30,102 bases of DNA, from assembly GCA_003427395.1 (NCBI GenBank), contig BFEA01000590.1, positions 44,114 through 74,215 on the forward strand, read 5' to 3'. Every line of letters begins with the position of its first letter. The stretch's first letter is position 1. This stretch comes from Chara braunii (Eukaryota; Streptophyta; Charophyceae; Charales; Characeae). Shown piece after piece: positions 17,902 through 27,694 of this stretch. Under the pieces are notes generated by a model. The model was not told the origin of the DNA, did not search any database, and saw only the letters and a program-made list of their open reading frames with translations. The translations under genes were made by a program, and so were the position numbers.

Positions 17902-20900
17902 ATGAGACACGCTTTGTTCAGACACATTGGACCAAAACCCTCTTCTCGTCCAATAATGGAACCTCTGTCTGGGGACAAGGCCTCTCATCCCTTGCTACAA
18001 CATTCTGGTCGATTGGGGGGGTCTCGCGTTTCTATGTATCCATCTTTTGCTGCTGCTGTCTCTGGTCAGCGGCCATCAGTCGACTCCACCGCAGCTGCAG
18101 TTCACGATACCCAGTGTGAGCTGCCAGATGGTCCCCAGGATCTCTCACTGCCATTTGTTCCCAATGATCTTACAATGACAGAAGGAGGGAGTGGTCTGGA
18201 TGATGAGATACTCACAGAGGAGGAAAGGGAAGAGGAAAAATCTCAAGATAAGACCTCTTCCTCCCACCTTTCGTCTTCCTAAATGAAAGATAATGTTGTT
18301 GAATCTTCATCATCCCAACAAATGAATCAGCCCTCTTGGGCCCAGAAGGTCAGACAATCCTTGCAAGACAAGACCTTATCCATCCAACGTCCAGCTATTG
18401 GAATATCTGCCTCCTCCCACGAGGAATTGAAGGTACCCCTTAAGAACCTCTCGTCTGCCAGGGCCTACTTTTTGTCCCTTTTTCTCCTTCCTTCAGAACA
18501 GCTTGTAATAGATCAAGGGGGGACAAAGACCCTACTGAAATCCTATCCGAACTCTCAATTACCCCAGCGGGATGCCATATATACAAAACATGCATCGAAC
18601 TGGATTTTCTATGATGATGCAGCCCACAGATCTGTAAATGATAAGATCAAATTTATCTGCAAAAGACTGGCAACATTAAGGGATGGTCCGGAGGGGGTGA
18701 AGGATTTTTTTTTTATTCATCCCATCACACCCACCGTCTTCACAGTGTTGTCTCTCTTCGATAAGGACAAAGTCACTATGGATGCTTGGAAAAAACTCTT
18801 CTGGGATCGCTCGGAGGTTAGAATCTATCCGTGGTCACCAAAAAAAGTCGGTCCTGACGAAAGAAGAGAACAATTGATGAAAGACTTTTATTGGGTAGAA
18901 TTTAGGCATATACCCATCGAGATCCAGGCTGCTTTCGTCTATGATTTTGGGCAGAAGTACAAAATTGTAGACTTCATTGACCCCCTGCCCTCCTATGTGG
19001 CAAAAAGGGATGACTACCTGATGTTGGCTTTAGACTTACCTAAAGAACATGTGTTTTCGGTTGATGATATCATCCCTTTCAAAATGGGGGGCCGGGTGTT
19101 CCAAATTCATACTGCACATAAGTTTCGTCCTTGGTGTTTTAAGCGTAAGCAATATGGTCACCTCCATTCTGAATTTACTTGCTCCCTCCACCCTCAGCAT
19201 ACGATACCGCCGGAATTGTGTCTCAAGCGTGACCCTCATAGGCCTAACAAATGGCTTCCTGCAGTCGCCGGCCTTGATGGGTGGGTATATTGGGAAGATC
19301 TGAATCAAAGTGGCCTCCAGACGGGTTGGGTTTGGGAAGGGAGGATTGACTCTCATAAGACGCTTCGTCCTCCATCTGATTGGCTGCCTCCACAACCTCC
19401 TCAACTTCCAATTGCTCAATTCCAACTAGGTCCCCACTCGAGGACGGCCCAGTTTGAGGGGAAAGGGGTCAGGGAGGGAGAGGCTTCTATGACTGGCTCC
19501 CTTGGAGAGGGGGGATCCCACACAGGTGGTAGGTTGGAAAAACAGAAACAAAAGGATCCTCCTCTCTTCCAGAATAGATCCCTAGGGCCAAAACCGGCTG
19601 CTTACTTACCTAAAAATGAATTGGGTGGTACTCTTGAGTGGAAGGAAGTCAAGAGGAAGGGGACTGACAAACAAAAACTTCCTCCCCCTTCCCCTTCCCA
19701 TCTAGTCCGGGAAAAAGGAAGACCAACTAGGAGTGATAACTCTCTTTCTTCTGTAGGAAAGGACACATCCATGGAGGGAGCCGGAGTCACCCCGATGAAT
19801 ATTGACCCTTTCAAGGATGCATTTGGAACTGTTCCAATGGAGGTTGAAATAATTGAATCTTTCTTCCTCCTCCCCCTGTTGAAATTATTATGACATCAAC
19901 AGACGAAGTTCTTCCAGCATCCTCGTTAGTCAAGCCAATTATCCTTCGAATCGAAGATTGGTTACTATTCAATCTAAAAAGATTGCATCCCACCATCCCT
20001 CAGGTTAATTGGCCTCTTCTCTTAAATGAGTTGATTTCAATGTTGCAAAGCAGTAAAAGTCTGGAATCTTTCCTTACTCAAGGCCCCCAGAGGGGGATCG
20101 AGTGGGAAGGAATTAGCTCCAAATTACTCCACATAGTTTCTTCTAGATTTAATGTTGGTTCCCTGCAATTGGGTCTTCCTTCCTTGCAAGGTCGTGGCCA
20201 GTTGTCATTAAGGCAGTCTGAAGATGAGTCAAACAAAAGTGCCAATGGGTCTGTGGAAATTTGCCTTGTTAATCAAGAGACCCCTTATAAGGATACCCCT
20301 GTAGGTAACCTAGACATCATACATGTAGAATCAACAGCTCACCATTGTCTTGACATCCCGGAGAGTTTGAACAAAGACACTCTCCCAACTATCGCTGATA
20401 CTATTCCTGTGGGATTTGCAGTTCAACAGGATGTTAGTATACAAGAGTTTAGAGAAGTTATTTCGGAGCTTACAAGGAAAAGAAGTTCATGCAAGTCCCT
20501 CAAAAGCAGCAGTCTTCCCTAATTACTAAGTATGGCCAGGGTCTTATTGAATGGGACCCACATGATTCTAGTTCTCAAAATAGCCTTGGACCTGATACTT
20601 CGGCTGGACAAACGGACCTGGTAGCTGCGAACATCTTATCCCAAAGCTCTCAGACCTCTACTCTTCTAAATCATTCAAGGAAACCAGTTAACGTCCGGAC
20701 TGAGAATGATCTCTGGAAGGATAATCTCACTTTGATTCCTTCTCAAAGCCAGCCTTCTTCCCAATCCCCTTCTCAATCTCTTCTCCTGGACTTGGAGTCA
20801 GAACTCACTAGTAAAAGACAAAGACTCAAACATCGTTTAGCCAAAGGCCAAGGTGAGCTCTCTCTTACAAAAATGGGAACAACACTCTTACCGGTAAGAC

Positions 20901-21046
20901 ACCAGGGAAGTTGTTGGGAGGTATTAGACGAACCTCCTGGAGCTCTCTATGGAGAGGTCTCAGTTTTGGGGACTACGATGGCACCTTCCTCTTCCTCCGC
21001 TTCGAAGAATGATGTTATCAACTTTGTTAAATCCAATGTCCCTTAG
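17902..21046 (+). pseudogene. LINE ORF1: nucleic-acid-binding protein (DUF4283-like plus CCHC), disrupted
   Basis: This is the chaperone-like protein that would coat the LINE RNA. The frame opens at ATG 17902 and stops at TAA 18280-18282, immediately followed in frame by ATG 18283. The 536-codon second part holds a DUF4283-like segment (roughly residues 150-285, with DFYWVEFRHIPIEIQAAF and RVFQIHTAHKFRPWCF) and a zinc knuckle at residues 285-300. The knuckle reads C-x2-R-x4-H-x6-C: the second Cys is Arg288 (CGT, one transition from TGT) and the last Cys is displaced. The frame ends at TGA 19891-19893, overlapping ATG 19890 of a 210-codon frame (ATGA overlap). A third frame (20489-21046, 185 codons) follows. 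The tails are Ser/Gln-rich and low complexity. Most likely this is one long ORF1 broken by a stop and two frameshifts. Confidence 0.75.
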
Positions 21047-21374
21047 GGTGCAAAGCTTTGCTTCCAGTCACCATCGGAATGAGTAGAGTGGCTGAAAGTG
21101 ATGCTTATGTGAAATTTGACAGTAGTAAAAACTTGGATCTCCGATGGTTTAGTCATGAGTCTCTGTGTGAGCTCCAACTCCTCAAGGTTAAGGTTAATGA
21201 CTTTTGGTCTGAAACTGATGTGGGCACACTGTTAATCAGGATTTTAGCTCTCAAGATTTTGTTGGTAGGTGGTGTGTTCGATACAGGATAGTGGTTGGGG
21301 CTCTGATCTGTCTTTTTCTTTGCCTCTCCTTCATTCCACTTACTTTGCCCTTTCTAGCAGTCGTTTTTTTAGTT
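21047..21374 (+). other. Spacer between LINE ORF1 and ORF2
   Basis: About 330 bp. A 77-codon frame (21058-21291) lies here without recognisable motifs. Its TTTTTT-rich end precedes the ORF2 start. Confidence 0.5.
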
Positions 21375-24300
21375 ATGGATTGAATGGATTATTCTAGGAT
21401 AATTGATGCCCTTTATAATAAGGATAATACATGGAAATTATTCAGAAGGAATGCGGACCTAGATATCAGATCTTTGAACGTCAATGCTCTCGCATCTGCT
21501 GAGTTCTCTAAAAAACAACCAATCTATTATCAACTAAAAGGCATAGGAGGGAGGGAGTGACCGGATGTCATTTGTATTCAGGAGACTCATCTTATGAACT
21601 CGGATCAACATAATTATTGTCACAATGAAATTTGGTCGTTTACCGCCTACAGAGCGTATGCTCCAAGGCAAGGGAGTGCGGAAGTTGCTATCTGGATCCC
21701 GCCTACCTCCAGGGTGGAGGTCGTTTATTGGGATGTTGATAAGATAAAAGGTAGGTGGGTCTTTGTTTTGGCTATGTTGGAACTAGAAATTGTAGGTATC
21801 CTTTGTGTGTATGGTCCAAATGAGGTTGGCGATCGTTAGCGCTTCCTGGAATCTATCCCTCCTCTTCTCCCTGTTGGTATTCCGGTTATAATAGCAGGGG
21901 ACTTCAATGATGCTCCAGATAGATCACTTGATAGATGCAATATTTCAAATCCCTGTCCTTCTTATATAGAATCAGATAAGCTCCTCATAGTTAATTTTGT
22001 ACATACTTTGAATCTTTTTCCACTCCTTCAGACGCTGGAATCCAGCCCAGCGATCATTCACGTGTTTTCGAAAGAATCAGGCTAGATCGACCACCAGATC
22101 ACGAATAGATCTCATCCTCCTCTCGGATGAATTGGAAGGCGCGCTTCAGGTAGCATAATTTTTTCCTCAAAGCCCACCTTAAGAATGAATCATTCAAAGC
22201 ATATCTCAATGATGTATGGTCCTTTTGGAAAAATCAAAAGACTGTTATAGGTAACGAAGTGCAATGATTCAACAATGAATTACTTTTCTTAAGTTGTAAA
22301 TGTAACGAATACTCGAAACTATTAGCGAAAGAACGTCATTCTTCTGAGACCTTAATCTACCAACGGATTCATCAATTACAAGATTTAGATGATAATGACA
22401 TTGACCCAGTCATGTCAAATGAATTGGCCCAAGAAATACAAGAACTGGAAGCTAAATTATTTTCTCTCATGGAATTTAGGTGGTAGGGTATGAGGATTCC
22501 GGGGAAAATTAGTAAACATCTGACGAAAGGAGTTATGGACGTTAGATTCTTTGTCATGGCCAAAGTTCGATCTGGCAGGAATGTTATTGAGGCCCTAGCG
22601 CATCCTCAAGCTCTCAATGGACCGCTTGTCTCAACTACTGCAGGATGCACGAAAATTGCCCGGGATTTTTTTAAGGAACTCTTCCTGTCAGAAAATAGGG
22701 AAATCCCTTTGTATCAAAGAACTAAGGAAGTAAATGAGTTCCTCATCCCGCTTTCCAAGGCGCTGACTTCTCACCAGAGGGATCAATTAGAATTACCTCT
22801 ATCCAAAGAAGAAATATGAACCACTCTTTTAATGATGGAAAAGGAAAAGACTCATGGGATTGATGGTCTTCCTAAAGAGTTTTGGGAGACCCTTTGGGAC
22901 TTTATTTTCCAGGACCTTATGGATTTCTACCAGGTTGTTTGGGTTTCAGGTGAAATGGGGGAGATAGTTGGTCAAGGTGTGTTGTCACTACTTTATAAGA
23001 AGGGTGACAAATATAACATAAGGAATTATCGCTCCATTACTCTTTTAACAGTTGTTTATACGTTAGTCTCCAAAGCCCTTACAAATCGTCTGAATAAGTT
23101 CATAGTAGATATTATCCATCCTTCTCAAACAGGTTTCATTCAAGGGAGGAATATCTATGATAATATTCTACTTATAAATGAACTCATCAAGCTTTCTCGT
23201 CAGTCAAAGTATAATGCAACTTTCATATTCATTGACTTTGAGAAAGCATATGATCATGTGGACTGATTCTTTCTTGACAAATGTTTGAAAAAGTTTAATT
23301 GTGGTCCAAATTTTAGAAGATGGATTAATATTCTTTATAGAAACGCCACGACTAGAGTTATGATTAATGGTAACGTGGCTCCCCCAATATCTCTTCAGAG
23401 ATCAGTAAGGCAAGGAGACCCCATCGCACCGCTTCTCTTTGTGATTATAATGGAAACCCTCGCAGCAAACATAAGACAACATAAAGACATTAAGCGTATC
23501 CAGATTGCTTCAATCCCTGAGGAGGCAGTTTCGGTATGTTCTCTTTTTGCAGATGAGCTCTCCCTTATGATATACGCTTCTCAATCAAACCTAGATGCTA
23601 TCAAGAGATTAATGGACATATTTTGTAGACTCTCAGATATGAAGGTAAATTGGGGTAACAAAACACTAGGATGGTGGATCCATCATCAAGGAGTCAGACC
23701 CCCTGAATCCCCTCGTATTAAGTGGGTTCAAGATGATGAGGGAATTAGAGTCTTGGGTGTGTCACTTTCAATCACAAGTAAACCCTCCATGTCTAATGAA
23801 GGGATCCTTCAACAAGCTTCACTAAAATTAGACTTGTGGAAGGATAAACATACATCCCTATTTGGTAGAACTCTGATCATTAATAATGTAATACTAGCCT
23901 CAATCTGGTATAAATCTGCTTTCTGGCCTCTAGATAAGGGCAATCTTAAGCTATTCAAGAGACGGCTAGTGGCCTTCCTATGGCGAGGAAAACATGATCT
24001 ACAAAATGTCATTAGCAGGGTTGTCTGGTCTTCCATAATCCAGCCTAAATCCAAATGGGGTCTAGGAATTATTGATCCTCATACACAAGCAGCTGCCCTT
24101 TCTCTCCAATGGATTAAACGTCTCATTTTTAATCCTTCCACCCCTTGGTCTCCCCTCGCGTTCGAACAGATTAAAAGGCTAGCCCCAGTGGTCCCTGCTC
24201 ACATAGATCCCCTAATGTGGCTAGAAAACTTGGCCTGGCCTCTACCTAGAGGATTGATTGGGGATCCGGACCAGCAAGATCTCTTAGATAGACAAACAGT

Positions 24301-25835
24301 AAGAAGGGATCTCAACAGGAACCCGTTTTGGACAACCTTAATCAAAAATTGGAGAAAGTTGCCCATAACAAACAATGTACCCCCGGAGAGATGGAAAGAG
24401 GTTTGTCAGCAACCTTTATTAGGGATGGGCAAGGATGTGTCCTTCACTGCATAGATACCCCATGGAACAGTTGGATCAAGAGAGGGGTCATAAGGATTAG
24501 GGACATTTGGAATCAAGAGAAGAGGGACTGGTGTTCAGCAGAAGATGTCCATGTTCGTCTTAGATACAGTCATCACTAGAGAACAGCCCTTTATCAAATA
24601 ACTGAATTAATTCCCCTGGATTGGATCAGAATCCTATGGAAGGGTCCCAAACTCCTTGAGGGGGACTGGGTTGCCCTCCTTAATCAACAGGGTATAGTTG
24701 GGAATATAATTGAGATTCATAATCCGAACCAAATTTTTTTATCAATATTTAATATTCAAGAGGATGGATATCTGGTTCAGAATCAACAAGACAATATTAC
24801 ATGGTCTTCTTTTGATCTCCTTATGCGGATTAGAGTCTTGAAGGATAAAGATAAGTGGCTAACCTTCAAACATGATACTCCTATTTCCCATCTTCCATTC
24901 GATCCCCTCTCTTGGACTTGGACACCTCCAGGAAGACAAGGACAACTACATCCTAAGAACCTTCTTACCCTCTCAGTCAAAGCCACATATAGAATGCTCC
25001 GTCCTAAAGTTCATCTAAAGCATTGTATAAGAGAGAGGTGGCATAAGCATCTTAATGTAGGTATGGATGACCTAAGGAGTATCAAATAGTTCCAGATAAT
25101 TAAATCCAAACCTGCCAATATAGCCTCATTACAATGGCAAATTGTTCATCGGTGCCTTCCACTAATGACTGGATCATTGATAGGACGTCCCTTGAACAAA
25201 AAGGTATTGCTTTCCCATGGTGTAAACTCTGCAAATCTGCATTCCCTTCCAAGCTCATTCCGGAAACAATAGAGCATATTTTCCTTCAATGTCCAGGGTC
25301 GGTCTGGCTCTGGAGATGGTGGGATAGGATCTGGAATCAGTTGGGTACCTCTTTGCCTTGGCCTTGGGATTGGAGAGCTCTCCTTCTGGAGTCCTGGTTT
25401 CCTGATCAAGCGGATGAATTTACAACTAATCTTTTTGTAATTGGAAGAAAGGCTATTATCTGGGCTATCTGGACAAGAAGATGTACTTATGAGATGAAAA
25501 ATGCCCGCTTGGATGGACCAGATTTTACAGAAACTATCAAACAACAGCTTCAAACAGAAATCACTGTTAAATGGCAACATTTAAAAGAAAAAATTCTTCA
25601 CTTATCAATCCAAAATGATATTTGGCACCACATCACTCGTTTTAACAAAAGCTGGCTGGGAGGGGATCAGGGTGGGAGGTTGGGAAAAGTAATATGGGAA
25701 GGAGGGCATGACAATGATCTACACCCCGTCAAAAGGAACTACCGATTGATTTTTAATGACTGGAGTGTTGTGGATCCCGCTATCCCCCTCAGACCTCTCT
25801 CTGAATTCCCTGATTTCTTTCCCCCCCCCTTGTAA
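21375..25835 (+). pseudogene. LINE ORF2: endonuclease, reverse transcriptase and zf-RVT, disrupted
   Basis: The encoded enzyme would nick the target and copy the LINE RNA from the nick. The APE-type endonuclease (about 21375-22140) shows RSLNVNAL, PDVICIQETHL, VYGPNE, IAGDFND and SRIDLILLSD; the usual C-terminal SDH motif is not seen, apparently lost in a deletion near 22145. The RT (about 22370-24450) shows GIDGLPKEFW, YRSITLL, QTGFIQGRN, FIFIDFEKAYD, SVRQGDPIAP and FADE (23546-23557). The zf-RVT domain follows at 25221-25290 with CKLC and HIFLQC. In-frame stops lie at 21381, 21558, 21837, 22265, 22484, 22817, 23264, 24577 and 25087. Frame changes occur near 22020, 22150-22250, 24400-24450 and 25130. 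FADE replaces the catalytic FADD, which would be expected to cripple polymerisation. Confidence 0.9.
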
Positions 25836-26112
25836 CTACCTTGTTCCTGCCTCTTGGTATGGATTGACCTTTGACTAGGTTTGGAATAAGTCTTTCTCAC
25901 GGATTGATGCATAAGGTGCTAGGTAACCAAATTGTGTTAGTGCCCGGTTGGGTGAAGAGGAACTGAGCTAGTTGCTTAGCTGGTTACGGTAGAATGTGGT
26001 GGGAGGATATGGTTTTGCTCTGTCAAATTTAGATTATTATTGTGCTCAAGGGGACACTGGACCCGTTTTCCAGCAGGTGATGCTCCCCACCAATAGATTG
26101 GAGCGTTTTAAG
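25836..26112 (+). other. LINE 3' UTR
   Basis: The last 66 bases (26047-26112) form the family tail: GGGGACACTGGACCCG, TTTTCCAGCAGGTGAT, then GCTCC, a loop holding CCACCAATAGATT, and GGAGC, seven bases before the poly(A). A shorter alternative stem CCAA/TTGG with a TAGA loop is possible in the same place. Confidence 0.85.

Positions 26113-26150
<38 letters not shown>
26113..26150 (+). repeat. LINE poly(A) tail, 38 nt
   Basis: Uninterrupted A, flanked directly by the right target-site copy. A pure tail on a heavily mutated element may reflect slippage or homogenisation at the repeat. Confidence 0.97.
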
Positions 26151-26151
<1 letters not shown>

Positions 26152-26167
26152 CAATGTACACCCTGAT
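26151..26167 (+). repeat. LINE target-site duplication, right copy
   Basis: GCAATGTACACCCTGAT directly after the poly(A), identical to 14922-14938. Confidence 0.8.
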
Positions 26168-26317
26168 ATATACAAAATGGCACAAAATAGCGCAGTGGAA
26201 GACTTGGATATAATTCCTGACCTGACCGAGACTGACACAACATCCCATCATACATCACACATGTGAGAGGAGGAGGAGGGACCGCACACAAAGAAGAAAG
26301 GTCCCTCTTCAATGACT

Positions 26318-27476
26318 TGTTGGTTCCAGGTTGCTTGTAGCGATAGGTAGGGACATATTCATAATTTTGTTTGGCTGAGGGCTAACCGGGAGACCTACCT
26401 GTAAGGAAAATTCGTGAGGGACGTATTTGTAAATATAGGAAATATGGGCCCAGTACATCTACCCTAACTGCGAATAGCAGACCCGGGCTACTCCTAGGAC
26501 AGACAGGCCCAATGGGCCTACGCTGATAGACGGTTCTATAGCGTATAGCCAGGTAGGGAGAGGCCCTAGAGGCCGAACAGAAACGGTACCGGTCGGTCAG
26601 TCAGTCCGGTCTAGGTTGTGTCTAGGCTAGTTTAGGGTATAGATAGGATGGGGACATCGGTCCTGGGCTTGGCAGTTGACACTTCGTGGTGGAAGTTGCT
26701 GCGCACACGGTATCAGGACGTGGTTGCTGATTTCGGTGTGGGAGACGGCGGACATAGCCAGACCTTCGGAGCGCTGACCAGACTGGGGTCAACGCTGTCC
26801 GCTCTGACTCTCTGGGAGTCAAGGCGGTCTGGGCTAGTAGAGGTCTCATGCGTTGGAGCACGTGGTGCATTGCCGACCCTCCTCAGGAGTAGGGTCCCAG
26901 TGGCGATGCAGCCATAGTTGCATCTTCTCAGAGGATATCATCGTCTGGACTTCATCTTCATCAGGGACTGTTGGCGCCGAGCTTCTTCTTCATCATCTGG
27001 GTGGCGATTGGCTCTGGGCCTGTTTCATCTTGGTGCAGGCCATTGAGTTGGATGTCAAAGTGGCGTTGGGTGTTACCTGGGGTTCTGGTGCTATTTTAGC
27101 TGCTCGGTGTGTGTGGGGTTGAGGCGCTACCCCTCTGAGAGTAGTGCAACAGGGTTCTGAGTATATTCAGTAAAAACGATGCTCCGAGTTTAATAAACAG
27201 TTGTAATACTGTGTTCGAGTTGTCATCTCTTCATTGATTTCTGGTTGTGATCACTCGGTTGTCTTCTATGAATGATTGTTGGGATTTGTGTGGAGAGAAT
27301 TCGTTGGGTTGTGTATTATATCACTTCGCTCCCCTGAGTCTTCCGCTGCGTTCTTTCTGTTGGGCGATGTGACACTCCACTACCTCTCCCCTTCCTTTTG
27401 TGCATGTATGGGCGTGTACGGGAGTTCATGTGAGTGAGCGTTGACAAATTTTCAACGGACAATCATGTTCATAACA
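26318..27476 (+). mobile_element. Putative LTR (plus orientation), about 1.16 kb
   Basis: The right end is inferred from the PBS two bases downstream: ...TTCATAACA, GT, then TGGTATCGGAGC. A matching left end TGTTGG at 26318 gives TGTT...AACA termini. An AATAAA at about 27190 followed by a GT-rich stretch fits a polyadenylation signal in R/U5 for a plus-strand transcript. The second LTR is not in the window, so the left boundary is a guess. No TATA box is obvious. Confidence 0.45.
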
Positions 27477-27478
27477 GT

Positions 27479-27490
27479 TGGTATCGGAGC
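27479..27490 (+). promoter_or_regulatory. LTR-retrotransposon primer-binding site
   Basis: TGGTATCGGAGC matches the common plant PBS TGGTATCAGAGC (complement of the initiator-Met tRNA 3' end) at 11 of 12 bases. It lies two bases after the AACA end of the putative LTR, the standard position. Confidence 0.7.
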
Positions 27491-27694
27491 AGATCAGACC
27501 CAGACAGTGGCGAGATGATGGACTGAGGCAGTCATCTTTACGTGAGAGCTTCTGACGTTGGGTTTCATGGTGGAATCGCATCTTCAGTACTGCGCTCAAT
27601 AGGGTGTTGGTGAGGAGCGTGTGGAGGATGGAATGACACAGAGATTGGTGGCGATTTAGTGCTAAGTGGCCTGGGAGGCACTGGGGGGCTATTT
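27491..27694. other. Junction between plus-strand LTR/PBS and minus-strand pol
   Basis: About 200 bases with no clear gag start on the plus strand and no polypurine tract on the minus strand. The break between the two opposed elements should lie here. Confidence 0.4.

Larger units (their letters stand above)
14939..26150 (+). mobile_element. Full-length but decayed LINE (L1-clade-like non-LTR retrotransposon), about 11.2 kb
   Basis: The order is a 2.9-kb leader rich in tandem repeats, ORF1 (17902-21046), ORF2 (21375-25835), a 3' UTR of about 280 bp, and 38 A (26113-26150). The 17-bp duplication on both sides fits target-primed reverse transcription. The leader's membership depends on that duplication: the 5' boundary would otherwise be placed only near the first ORF at about 17.8 kb. 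The match starts exactly at the first base after the poly(A), so coincidence is very unlikely. Both ORFs carry stops and frameshifts, so this copy is not autonomous. Typical plant LINEs are about 6-7 kb; the excess here is the leader and an unusually long ORF1. Confidence 0.75.

Noticed and set aside
23809-24054. Minus-strand open frames inside the LINE ORF2, and similar ones at 19036-19425 and 25146-25580
   Set aside because: They lie antisense to well-supported LINE coding and show no independent motifs.
26029-26312. Minus-strand frames with poly-Phe
   Set aside because: They translate the complement of the LINE poly(A).
27565-27595. Hammerhead-like CTGAAGA...GAAAC on the minus strand
   Set aside because: The bases between the two motifs do not form a stem II.
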